Shown one piece after another: positions 1-7,660 of a stretch of DNA of 20,967 nt. The position numbers and the translations under genes are program-made. The notes under the pieces were generated by a model. That model saw only the letters and a list, made by a program, of their open reading frames with translations, did not search any database and had not been told where the DNA came from. Every line of letters starts with the position of its first letter. The first letter of the stretch is position 1. Origin of the DNA: Cyanobacteria bacterium UBA8803 (GTDB lineage: Bacteria > Cyanobacteriota > Cyanobacteriia > Cyanobacteriales > Coleofasciculaceae); the NCBI GenBank assembly GCA_003505715.1, contig DNXU01000579.1, positions 1 to 20,967 on the forward strand, written 5' to 3'.

Positions 1-2295
1 GATTTTTGTTTAAGTCCCGCTAGTAAGTCTGAGGCTGTTGTATTTTCTCAACTCCCTGTTGAGCGAAAACCCCAGCCAAAGATTAGTAGGGCTTACTTCC
101 CCAACCCAACAGTAAAAGTAAGTCAGTGGTGGCGGCGAGTTACTAGGCGCTATCCGTTCTTTGCACAGCAAAGTGCATCTGACTGCGGTGCCGCCTGCCT
201 GGTAATGGTTGGTCGTTACTGGGGTAAGCGTTTTAGTGTCAATCGGCTGCGGGACATTGCCAATGTTGATCGCAATGGTGCATCGCTGCGAGGATTAGCA
301 GCAGCAGCAGAAAGCATTGGGTTTACAACCCGACCAGTGAAAGCAAGCCTCAACAAACTTGCAGAACAAAGTCTACCTGCTATTATCCATTGGGAAGGGA
401 AGCACTACATCGTAGTCTACGAAGTGACACGCGATCGCGTTATTGTTGCCGATCCGGCTATCGGTCAGCGTACCTTGACTCATGCACAATTTAAAGCGGG
501 TTGGACTGGCTATACATTGTTACTTCAGCCCACAGTCCTGCTCAAGGACGCTAAGGAGGCTAGCACCCCCTTCTGGCAATTCTTTGAACTGGTGAAACCC
601 CACCAACTGGTGTTGCTGGAAGTGTTGATTGCTTCAGTCCTGATCCAGGTTTTTGGACTGATTACGCCGCTGTTTACTCAGTTGCTGTTGGATCGTGTAG
701 TAGTACAGCGCAGCAATCTTACTTTAACAGCCGTAGGGTTAGGGTTACTCATCTTTGGCTTGTTCCGAGTCGCTATAACTGGACTGCGGCAGTACCTTCT
801 AGATCACACCGCTAACCGAGTTGATCTAGCGCTGATTATCGGTTTTATTAGCCATACCTTCCGGCTCCCCTTGAGCTTCTTTGAGTCCCGTTACGTGGGA
901 GACATTATTTCCCGCATCCAAGAAAATCGTAAGATTCAGCGCTTCTTAACAGGTGAGGCACTGTCAATTGTTCTTGATTTACTGACAGTGTTCATCTATG
1001 TAGGATTGATGTTTTGGTATAGCTGGAAAATGGCACTGCTGACGTTAGTAATTGTACCACCATTTGTATTACTGGCGTTAATTGCTACACCTTTTTTACA
1101 GCGTGTTTCGCGTGAAATTTTTGGTGCCTATACTGAAGAAACTGGGTACTTAATTCAATCCCTAACTGGTATCCGTACCGTCAAATCCATGGCGGTTGAG
1201 CAGACGGTACGCTGGCATTGGGAGGAACTGTTTGGCAAGTCGGTTAAAAAGTCCTTTTCCGGGCAGGTAATTGGCAATACGCTCCAAACTTTTAGCTTAA
1301 CTATTGAAACGGTAGTAACTACAGCATTACTGTGGTTTGGAGCTTGGCTAGTGATTAAAAATCAACTCACCATTGGGCAATTAGTCGCTTTTAATATGTT
1401 ACTGGGCAATGTTATTCGTCCCTTCCAGCGGCTGATTGTGTTGTGGAATGAGTTGCAGGAAGTAATTATTGCTGTTGAGCGGATTAATGATGTGATTGAC
1501 GCTGAACCAGAGGAAGATTTACAACACAAGTCTCGTCAATTCTTACCACCAATTCGCGGACACATTCGTTTCGAGCAAGTCACGTTCCGATACCACCCAG
1601 AAAGCGATGTTAATACCCTGGAGAATGTCAGTTTTGAAGTGCAACCAGGGCAAATGGTAGCGCTTGTTGGGCGTAGTGGTTCTGGGAAGACGACAATTTC
1701 TAAGCTGATGTTGGGACTCTATCCTCCCACTGAAGGGAAGATTTTAATCGATGGCTACGATGTCACCAGCTTGTCATTGCGATCGCTCCGTCAGCAAATT
1801 GGTGTGGTTGATCAGGATACCTTTCTGTTTGGCGGTACGATTCGCGAGAACATTACTGTAGGTCATCCAGAAGCCACCCTGGAAGACGTGATTGAAGCAG
1901 CCAAGCAGGCAGGAGCGCATCAGTTTATTAAGGAACTGCCGATGGGCTATGAAACGCAAATCGGTGAGGGGGGAGGAATGCTGTCTGGTGGACAACGGCA
2001 GCGCCTTGCTATTGCCCGCGCTTTATTAGGCAATCCCCGACTGTTGATTCTAGATGAAGCCACTAGCAGCCTTGACGCTGAATCTGAACGGATTATTCAA
2101 ACAAACCTCAACACCATCCTCACTGACAGGACAACACTGGTAATTGCTCATCGCCTCTCAACAATACGCAATGCTGACAAAATTTTAGTGCTGGATAGAG
2201 GGATTTTGGTTGAAAGTGGAACTCATGATGAATTAATGGCAAAACGGAGTCAGTATTTCTATCTTAATCAGCAGCAACTTGCCGTGACAGGTTGA
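1..2295 (+). CDS. Peptidase C39-containing ABC exporter (PCAT), 5' end outside window
   Basis: The reading frame is open from base 1, so the start lies upstream; 764 residues are visible. It begins with a linker, then a C39 double-glycine leader peptidase domain: catalytic Cys in D-C-G-A-A at residue 62 (bases 184-186), His in G-K-H-Y-I-V-V near residue 135, Asp in V-A-D-P near residue 151. A six-helix ABC membrane domain follows (about residues 200-490), then the ATPase domain: Walker A G-R-S-G-S-G-K-T-T (bases 1669-1695), signature L-S-G-G-Q (1981-1995), Walker B L-L-I-L-D-E-A (2041-2061), and an A-H-R switch histidine. Known members cleave a leader after Gly-Gly while exporting the core peptide. 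The cyanobacterial HetC type carries an extra N-terminal region, often a cyclic-nucleotide-binding domain, which would lie outside this window. The next genes are the HlyD partner and a parvulin. Its inferred substrates are the two GG-leader peptides at 9728-10741. Confidence 0.95.
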   Translation, partial: DFCLSPASKSEAVVFSQLPVERKPQPKISRAYFPNPTVKVSQWWRRVTRRYPFFAQQSASDCGAACLVMVGRYWGKRFSVNRLRDIANVDRNGASLRGLAAAAESIGFTTRPVKASLNKLAEQSLPAIIHWEGKHYIVVYEVTRDRVIVADPAIGQRTLTHAQFKAGWTGYTLLLQPTVLLKDAKEASTPFWQFFELVKPHQLVLLEVLIASVLIQVFGLITPLFTQLLLDRVVVQRSNLTLTAVGLGLLIFGLFRVAITGLRQYLLDHTANRVDLALIIGFISHTFRLPLSFFESRYVGDIISRIQENRKIQRFLTGEALSIVLDLLTVFIYVGLMFWYSWKMALLTLVIVPPFVLLALIATPFLQRVSREIFGAYTEETGYLIQSLTGIRTVKSMAVEQTVRWHWEELFGKSVKKSFSGQVIGNTLQTFSLTIETVVTTALLWFGAWLVIKNQLTIGQLVAFNMLLGNVIRPFQRLIVLWNELQEVIIAVERINDVIDAEPEEDLQHKSRQFLPPIRGHIRFEQVTFRYHPESDVNTLENVSFEVQPGQMVALVGRSGSGKTTISKLMLGLYPPTEGKILIDGYDVTSLSLRSLRQQIGVVDQDTFLFGGTIRENITVGHPEATLEDVIEAAKQAGAHQFIKELPMGYETQIGEGGGMLSGGQRQRLAIARALLGNPRLLILDEATSSLDAESERIIQTNLNTILTDRTTLVIAHRLSTIRNADKILVLDRGILVESGTHDELMAKRSQYFYLNQQQLAVTG

Positions 2296-2326
2296 ATTCA
2301 ACGCTAATGGCTAGTAGCAGAATGTA

Positions 2327-2347
2327 GAAGGCAGAGGGCAGAGGGCA
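2327..2347. repeat. Short tandem heptamer repeat (GCAGAGG type)
   Basis: The heptamer GCAGAGG/GCAGAGGG occurs in tandem between the exporter and adaptor genes (gaaggcagagggcagaggg). Short tandemly repeated heptamers of this kind are common between genes in filamentous cyanobacteria. No function is implied. The rest of the 169-bp gap shows no convincing promoter or terminator. Confidence 0.5.
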
Positions 2348-2464
2348 AAAAATCTTGTCAGGGACGCTTTTTAACCTCTTTAAACTGGATAGTTTTTACC
2401 GCCTGAGTGGACTCGCGGAATAACAAGTAATTAGCTAGGAACAATTAACAATCACTAATAAGCT

Positions 2465-4033
2465 ATGCCAAACCTATCGACACAGGAATCTGGGAGTCGG
2501 AATGGTCACTCTTGTAGTGAGAAAAAACTTATTTCTGAAGCGGTGATGAACTCTGCTGATGGGACAGCGCTGACAAATCAGGTAAACTCCTCTGAACTTT
2601 CTAGTGAAGATTGGTCATCTTTGACTAAGGAACTGATTGATACCTTGCCGCGAGTTTGGACGCGGGGGTTGCTGTATTTCTTAGTGGTGTTTGCTGGTAT
2701 TGTTTTACCTTGGGCAATGCTATCTAAAGTTGATGAAACGGGTAGTGCCAGAGGGCGGCTTGAGCCTCATGGGCAAGTTTTTAAAGTAGATGCACCCGTA
2801 GCGGGCACAGTCGCTAAGGTTTTAGTCAAGGAAGGCCAATTAGTAACGGAAAAGCAACCTTTACTGGAACTCGAATCCGAGGAAATTAAGAGCGAACTCC
2901 AGCAAGCTCAGACGAGATTGGAAGGACAAGAAAATCGGTTAGCGCAGTTGGAGTTGATGAAAAACCAATTGCTTCTCGGAGTCCGTGCTCAACAGCAACA
3001 GAACCAGGCTCAAGAATTGGAAAAACAGGCTCAAGTGGAGCAGGCACGGCATAATTTGCAGTCTCTCAGGAATTCTTACAACTTACAAAAAGAGGAAAAA
3101 CTTGCTCAAGTGGAGCAGGCACGGCAAAACTTTGAGTATAGTCAGACTGCCTCTAATTTAGCAGACATTCGTTTAACAAAGGCACAAAGAGAAGTCCAAC
3201 GTTACCGTCAACTTCGAGAGCAGGGGGTTGTTCCAGAAATAAAGGTTGTTGAACAGGAAGATTTAGCCCAAGAAAGACAACGGTTACGGGAACAAGCTGA
3301 GTCGGATGTTCAGCAAGGCAAGTTAAAAAAGGAAGAGCAACAAAGCAGCTATCAGAGGATGATCTATCAAGCTCAGTCAGATATCCAGCAAGCTAAACTC
3401 CGCTTGCAAGAGCAGGAAAAAAGTTATCAAACGTTAATTCATTCTGGGAAACTGGCTATGCTTAAAAGTGAAGAACAGCTCAAAGAACTTGATGCCCAAG
3501 TTACTACTCTGAAAGCCGAAATTTCTCAAAGCAAAAGTCAGATTCAAGCCTGGAAATTTCAGTTAGAACAACGAGTATTACGCGCCCCAGTGAATGGCAC
3601 AATTTTTCAGTTACCTATTCAACGGACTGGGGCTGTAGTACAACCGAGTACGTTAATCGCAGAGATTGCACCCAAGAATGCTGCCCTGATCCTACGGGCG
3701 CAGATGGCTACCTCTGAAAGTGGGACTCTTAGTAAGGGGATGGCTGTTAAGATGAAGTTTGATGCTTATCCGTTCCAAGACTACGGAGTAGTAGAAGGAA
3801 CGCTCAGCCAGATTTCGCCCACTTCTAAGATAACAGAAACAGCTCAGGGTGCAATCGCTACGTTTGACCTAGAAATTGAGCTGAAACAGACTTGTATCCA
3901 AACCTCCAACGGTTGTACTGCCTTAACCCCTGGACAGACAGCAACGGCTGAGGTAATTGTCCGGCAGCGTCGCATTATTGACTTCATTATCGACCCGTTT
4001 AAGAAGTTACAAAATGGAGGTTTGGAACTGTAG
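2465..4033 (+). CDS. HlyD-family periplasmic adaptor (membrane fusion protein)
   Basis: 522 residues. A polar N-terminal tail of about 60 residues is followed by one membrane segment (about 67-87, L-L-Y-F-L-V-V-F-A-G-I-V-L). Then come the first half of a biotinyl-lipoyl-like domain (about 105-137, V-D-A-P-V-A-G-T-V), a long Gln/Glu/Lys-rich coiled-coil hairpin (about 140-370), and the returning lipoyl half and beta-barrel (from about 375, L-R-A-P-V-N-G-T-I). This is the standard layout of adaptors that join an inner-membrane ABC exporter to an outer-membrane channel. It lies 169 bp downstream of the C39 exporter on the same strand and is inferred to be its partner. The ATG used has no strong ribosome binding site; an in-frame ATG at 2546 is an alternative that keeps all domains. 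Part of the coiled coil is a near-exact internal duplication. Confidence 0.93.
   Translation: MPNLSTQESGSRNGHSCSEKKLISEAVMNSADGTALTNQVNSSELSSEDWSSLTKELIDTLPRVWTRGLLYFLVVFAGIVLPWAMLSKVDETGSARGRLEPHGQVFKVDAPVAGTVAKVLVKEGQLVTEKQPLLELESEEIKSELQQAQTRLEGQENRLAQLELMKNQLLLGVRAQQQQNQAQELEKQAQVEQARHNLQSLRNSYNLQKEEKLAQVEQARQNFEYSQTASNLADIRLTKAQREVQRYRQLREQGVVPEIKVVEQEDLAQERQRLREQAESDVQQGKLKKEEQQSSYQRMIYQAQSDIQQAKLRLQEQEKSYQTLIHSGKLAMLKSEEQLKELDAQVTTLKAEISQSKSQIQAWKFQLEQRVLRAPVNGTIFQLPIQRTGAVVQPSTLIAEIAPKNAALILRAQMATSESGTLSKGMAVKMKFDAYPFQDYGVVEGTLSQISPTSKITETAQGAIATFDLEIELKQTCIQTSNGCTALTPGQTATAEVIVRQRRIIDFIIDPFKKLQNGGLEL
3029..3126 (+). repeat. Intragenic 23-bp direct repeat in the adaptor coiled coil
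   Basis: The 23-bp sequence beginning gctcaagtggagcaggca occurs at 3029-3051 and again at 3104-3126, exactly 75 bp (25 codons) apart. It encodes A-Q-V-E-Q-A-R twice. It looks like an in-frame duplication lengthening the alpha-hairpin. Confidence 0.8.
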
Positions 4034-4092
4034 CTAGGGGAGTCAAGACTGATTTTTGTTTGCTTATTCACACTTTAGCTTTGTCCTAAATC

Positions 4093-4100
4093 GGAGGAGG
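4093..4100 (+). promoter_or_regulatory. Strong ribosome binding site (GGAGGAGG) fixing the parvulin start
   Basis: GGAGGAGG ends 9 bases before the ATG at 4110. The frame is also open from an upstream ATG at 4056, but that start has no ribosome binding site and adds an unrelated 18-residue extension. The later ATG, giving M-S-Q-V-I-T-I-T-Q, is therefore preferred. Confidence 0.8.
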
Positions 4101-4109
4101 ATAAATATT

Positions 4110-4868
4110 ATGTCTCAAGTAATTACGATTACCCAAAAAGACATTTTGAATCAGGTGAAGCTATCCTGCAAAATTCCTGAGCTAATTGAGCAGATTGTTA
4201 GTTATAATCTTGTTAAAACTGCGGCTAGCGAAGCTGGGATAACCGTCGAGACTGAGGAACTTCAAAAAACTGCAAATCAATTTCGCTTAATGAATAAACT
4301 TTCCAGTGCTGATGAGACTTGGGCATGGTTGGCAAAGCACGCTTTATCTTTAGATGATTTTGAAGAAGTTGTTTATTATACTGCTATCTCTGGGAAGTTA
4401 GCTGCTCATTTATTTGCGGATAAGGTTGAACCTTACTTTTATGAGCATCAGTTAGATTATGCCAGTGCAGTAATTTATGAGGTCGTGCTGGATGATGAAG
4501 ACTTAGCGATGGAATTATTCTATGCAATTACTGAAGAGGAGATAAGTTTTCAGGATGTTGCTCAGCAATACATTCAGGATGTGGAGTTGCGGCGAAAAGG
4601 AGGATATCGAGGGATGGTGGCACGTAAGGCGATGAAGCCGGAGATATCTGCTGCTATTTCTGCTGCTACACCGCCGCAGATGCTTAAACCTATTATGACG
4701 TCTCAGGGGATACACTTGATTTTTGTTGAGGAGATGATTCAACCGACTTTGACTGAGAAAGTGCGCCTTGAAATTATTTCAGATTTATTTACTGCATGGC
4801 TGAAGCGAAAAAGCGAGCAAGTTGAAATTGTTAGCAGGCTTGAATTAAACAGCAACGTGGAGATGTGA
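4110..4868 (+). CDS. Parvulin-like peptidyl-prolyl isomerase/foldase, export-module copy
   Basis: 252 residues, no signal peptide. The N-terminal half is a helical SurA/trigger-factor-like region with the pattern of small parvulin foldases (E-E-L-Q-K-T-A-N-Q-F, then W-L-A-K-H-A-L-S-L-D-D-F). The C-terminal half carries the parvulin signature in weak form: K-G-G-Y-R-G-M-V around residue 170, then P-I-M-T-S-Q-G-I-H-L-I-F-V-E around 200. Such proteins are often encoded beside C39 exporters in cyanobacteria. Catalysis is not certain, because several parvulin active-site positions are not obvious; a chaperone or peptide-holding role is equally possible. It follows the HlyD gene by 76 bp. Its C-terminal L-F-T-A-W-L-K-R-K resembles L-F-Q-A-W-L-Q-K-K in the second copy at 10968-11720. 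Confidence 0.8.
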   Translation: MSQVITITQKDILNQVKLSCKIPELIEQIVSYNLVKTAASEAGITVETEELQKTANQFRLMNKLSSADETWAWLAKHALSLDDFEEVVYYTAISGKLAAHLFADKVEPYFYEHQLDYASAVIYEVVLDDEDLAMELFYAITEEEISFQDVAQQYIQDVELRRKGGYRGMVARKAMKPEISAAISAATPPQMLKPIMTSQGIHLIFVEEMIQPTLTEKVRLEIISDLFTAWLKRKSEQVEIVSRLELNSNVEM

Positions 4869-5103
4869 GCGTAAATAATTGTCGAGAGTATGAGCAGTTA
4901 CGGTGATTACAAGTTACCACAAGCTCACGCTGCCTTTGTTGCACATAAATTAATGTGACATCGAAAATTAGGCGATCGCCGTATAACAATTGCGGTGCAA
5001 CGGACTGAAGGAAGCTGCTGGTGCTGAAATTGGTCTATAGTATGCAACATACTCTTGACCAGTAAAGTGAGTGTAGTTTCTGGTATCCCCCCTGCTAACC
5101 CCG

Positions 5104-5673
5104 ATGGCACCTCGTCAATCCGCAACTTCGCAAACGGTGTATCAACTGAAGATTACGCTCAAAGACGCTAAACCACCGATTTGGCGCAGGGTACAGGTAT
5201 TGAATACCGCAACGTTGCAGCAGCTTCACCACGTCATTCAACAGGCAATGGGATGGACGGATTCACATTTGCATAAGTTCACGATCCAGGGTGTAGAGTA
5301 TGGGCAACCCATGCCGGAATATGAATTCAATGTTCGCAACGAAGCAAAAGTCAAGCTCAATCAAGTGGTGACAGGGGAGAAGTTTAAGTTTCTGTACGCC
5401 TACGACATGGGCGACAGTTGGGATCATGAAATCCTGGTTGAGAAGGTGTTGCCACGGGAAGTCAACCAGCGTTATCCGACTTGTTTAACAGGCAAACGTG
5501 CCTGTCCACCCGAAGACTGTGGTGGCGTATGGGGGTATGCGGAATTTGTTGCGGCGATCCAAAACCCGAATCATCCTGATCATGAGGACATGCTGGAGTG
5601 GGTAGGTGGACACTTTGACCCGAATGAGTTTGACGTTGATGAAGTGAATCAACAGTTAAGTGCGATCCGTTAG
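5104..5673 (+). CDS. Plasmid pRiA4b ORF-3 family protein
   Basis: 189 residues. The sequence matches the PRiA4_ORF3 family along its length: an N-terminal Y-Q-L-K-I-T-L-K-D-A-K-P-P-I-W-R-R-V, then H-H-V-I-Q-Q-A-M-G-W-T-D-S-H-L-H-K-F, F-L-Y-A-Y-D-M-G-D-S-W-D-H-E-I near the middle, and a Cys-containing segment (A-C-P-P-E-D-C-G-G-V-W-G-Y) ahead of an acidic tail. The biochemical function of the family is not established; members are frequent on plasmids and near mobile or accessory genes. No ribosome binding site is visible before the ATG. It converges on the NACHT gene, and the 202 bp between them show no clear terminator. Confidence 0.88.
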   Translation: MAPRQSATSQTVYQLKITLKDAKPPIWRRVQVLNTATLQQLHHVIQQAMGWTDSHLHKFTIQGVEYGQPMPEYEFNVRNEAKVKLNQVVTGEKFKFLYAYDMGDSWDHEILVEKVLPREVNQRYPTCLTGKRACPPEDCGGVWGYAEFVAAIQNPNHPDHEDMLEWVGGHFDPNEFDVDEVNQQLSAIR

Positions 5674-5875
5674 GAGTTGGAGGACACACTCTGTAGAAAT
5701 ATCGTCTTCATTTGCTGAAACTCACGCTGGACAAGTGTTACAGCCGTTAAGTCTGTTGAAAACGAGTCGAAAATGAGAACTGGAACCCTTGCTCAGTCAG
5801 GCTTTCAGGCTTAGCGTTGTTTCTTGTTCCATTGCTAAACATACCCGTATCTCTGTTATCCTGCTTCATCAGAGA

Positions 5876-7570
5876 TTACCGATAGTGAGTGGCAAAGTGT
5901 TGGCGCAAGAGGTCGTGCATGAAGCGATAGCCGCCTCCGACTCGTTGCAGAAATAGGCGGTCAGTGGCGTAGTCTAAGAAGCAAGCGTAATTCCAGGGAA
6001 TATAACCATTACAGTAGAGGGTGAGACGTAAGCTAAAGTGTTGAATGCAAGCTGCTCCTCCATTGGCAGACCCTCCAATCAGCCCTCCAATCAGCCCTCC
6101 AATCAGCCCTCCAATCAGCCCGACAATCAGCCCGACAATGAAAGCATTTTGAAGTGATTTCCAAATACCTTGATTTGGACTTATCTTTATTTCAATTTCT
6201 GAACTCTCCAGCCCTCCAATCAGCCCGTAAATCAGCCCGCAAATCAGCCCGAAAATCAGCCCTCCAATCAGCCCGTAAATCAGCCCGAAAATCAGCCCGA
6301 AAATCAGCCCGAAAATCAGCCCGTAAATCAGCTCAGCTATCAAAAATTTTTTCCAATTCAAATGAAGAATTTCAACTGTTTGAATACCCTGAATAGTTCT
6401 CCTGCTCGCTGTAATCAGCCCTTCAATCAGCCCGAAAATCAGCCAGCCAATCAGCCCGAAAATCAGCCCGAAAATCAGCCCTTCAATCAGCCCGATAATC
6501 AACCCGTAAATCAGCCCGAAAATCAGCCCGATAATCAGCTTTTCAATCAGACTATAAATTCGTTGATACCTCTTATTTTCTAGCCAAGTCGGCTGCATTT
6601 TTTCAATAAAAAACTCTGTCTGATTTTGCTCAATTAACTTACCAGCCAACCAGCTCAACCAATGTTTAGTTGTTTCATCACTAGGCCGCTTCTCTTCATA
6701 CTTCCGCCCCAACATTACCTCAACGTAAGTGGTAAACAAATAATTTAAGCGTTCTGCTGAAGACTTAAACTTGTACCACTTATCTAGAGAGAGCTTTTGA
6801 CAAGAAAGCACTATCACATTCAATAAAAATGGCGTTTGAGCTAATTCTCTTAACTCTCGGTCATCCTTGATACTGTTCCCTAGCTGCTCGTTGCCTGTAC
6901 GTCGCAGGTACTCTTCAATTTGTTCATCGCTGAAAGGTTGTAATTCGAGCGCAGTATTCAACGCTAACTGAGCTGAATAAGTCTGATATTCCTCAATCCG
7001 AGAGCAAACGACCAGTGGATAACTCCAGTTTCCCGGCTGCAAAAACTCATTGAGTTTCTGCACACAGCTCTCTTGGCGAGAGGCTGCTAGTTCATCTAAT
7101 CCATCTAACAGAGGGATAATTTCTCCCTCTTCCAGCCATTGAAGAGTGATATGTTTACGGACTTTGTAATATTTCCCGGAATTTAGCTCTGCAACTATCC
7201 AATCTTTAATACTTTGATGGTCATTTCGCCATGAGGCCAGTGACAACAAAATAGGAACAGGTTCGTTCAGGTCGTTTTCGGCTCGTTCCACCAGCTTTTT
7301 GGCTAACTCCAGCAGCATGGTGGTTTTCCCAGCACCCGGTTGCCCTAAAATCAGCAGTCTGCCCTCAACCCCCTCCTGGTCAAATACTGTAATGATGTGG
7401 GTATTTTGGGGCAGACGAACTTTAGGTTTAGAACCTGATTTAACATCAATGCTCCAAGGATGCTCAACTTGATTGGGATTCTTATCCTGAGAAGGAATGA
7501 TATAAACCCGATTGTGCAGGGAACTTTCTAGCCGCGTTTCCACCTGTGTTTTGATAGCCTTGAGCAGCAC
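5876..7570 (-). CDS. NACHT-domain STAND NTPase with G-L-I-x repeat membrane region
   Basis: 564 residues from a GTG start. Walker A is G-Q-P-G-A-G-K-T-T (residues 76-84) and Walker B is I-I-P-L-L-D-G-L-D-E (151-160), followed by the sensor-like V-V-C-S-R-I-E-E-Y. A helical region with E-L-A-Q-T-P-F-L-L comes next (about 240-260). From about residue 345 the chain becomes blocks of G-L-I-x tetrapeptides, strongly hydrophobic and glycine-spaced. It ends with G-Y-R-F-M-H-D-L-L-R-Q-H-F-A, a typical close for cyanobacterial NACHT proteins. STAND NTPases sense a ligand and switch on an effector by oligomerising; many act in phage defence. The GTG is probably not the native start: the family-like sequence continues in frame through 30 further codons to a UGA that ends the hydrolase gene. 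No sensor repeats (WD, TPR or LRR) are visible. Confidence 0.88.
   Translation of the reverse strand: MLLKAIKTQVETRLESSLHNRVYIIPSQDKNPNQVEHPWSIDVKSGSKPKVRLPQNTHIITVFDQEGVEGRLLILGQPGAGKTTMLLELAKKLVERAENDLNEPVPILLSLASWRNDHQSIKDWIVAELNSGKYYKVRKHITLQWLEEGEIIPLLDGLDELAASRQESCVQKLNEFLQPGNWSYPLVVCSRIEEYQTYSAQLALNTALELQPFSDEQIEEYLRRTGNEQLGNSIKDDRELRELAQTPFLLNVIVLSCQKLSLDKWYKFKSSAERLNYLFTTYVEVMLGRKYEEKRPSDETTKHWLSWLAGKLIEQNQTEFFIEKMQPTWLENKRYQRIYSLIEKLIIGLIFGLIYGLIIGLIEGLIFGLIFGLIGWLIFGLIEGLITASRRTIQGIQTVEILHLNWKKFLIAELIYGLIFGLIFGLIFGLIYGLIGGLIFGLICGLIYGLIGGLESSEIEIKISPNQGIWKSLQNAFIVGLIVGLIGGLIGGLIGGLIGGSANGGAACIQHFSLRLTLYCNGYIPWNYACFLDYATDRLFLQRVGGGYRFMHDLLRQHFATHYR
6071..6552 (-). repeat. Three blocks of a 12-bp tandem repeat encoding Gly-Leu-Ile-X
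   Basis: Plus-strand consensus aatcagcccNNN is repeated in three blocks (about 6071-6139, 6211-6332 and 6413-6552), separated by non-repetitive coding sequence. On the coding strand each unit gives Gly-Leu-Ile plus a variable fourth residue (Phe, Tyr, Ile, Glu, Gly, Cys or Val). The period is a multiple of three, so copy-number changes keep the frame. On the opposite strand the same DNA gives artefactual S-A-R-K and N-Q-P-E repeats, which are not genes. Confidence 0.95.
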
Positions 7571-7660
7571 GGATTTGGGGTCGCGCTGAGTGTAAGTTCT
7601 TGTGGGTTTATTCTTCCTCTGCGGATTTGACTTTGCCCGTTCCGGTTCAGGCGACTTCAG

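Noticed and set aside
4869..5103. Minus-strand open frame in the gap before the PRiA4_ORF3 gene
   Set aside because: Short, overlaps the start of a well-supported gene, and shows no family pattern; the gap holds one HIP1 octamer and nothing else I can assign.
6154..6583. Two plus-strand open frames rich in S-A-R-K and N-Q-P-E repeats
   Set aside because: They are the antisense reading of the 12-bp repeat in the NACHT gene, which has a coherent domain structure on the minus strand.
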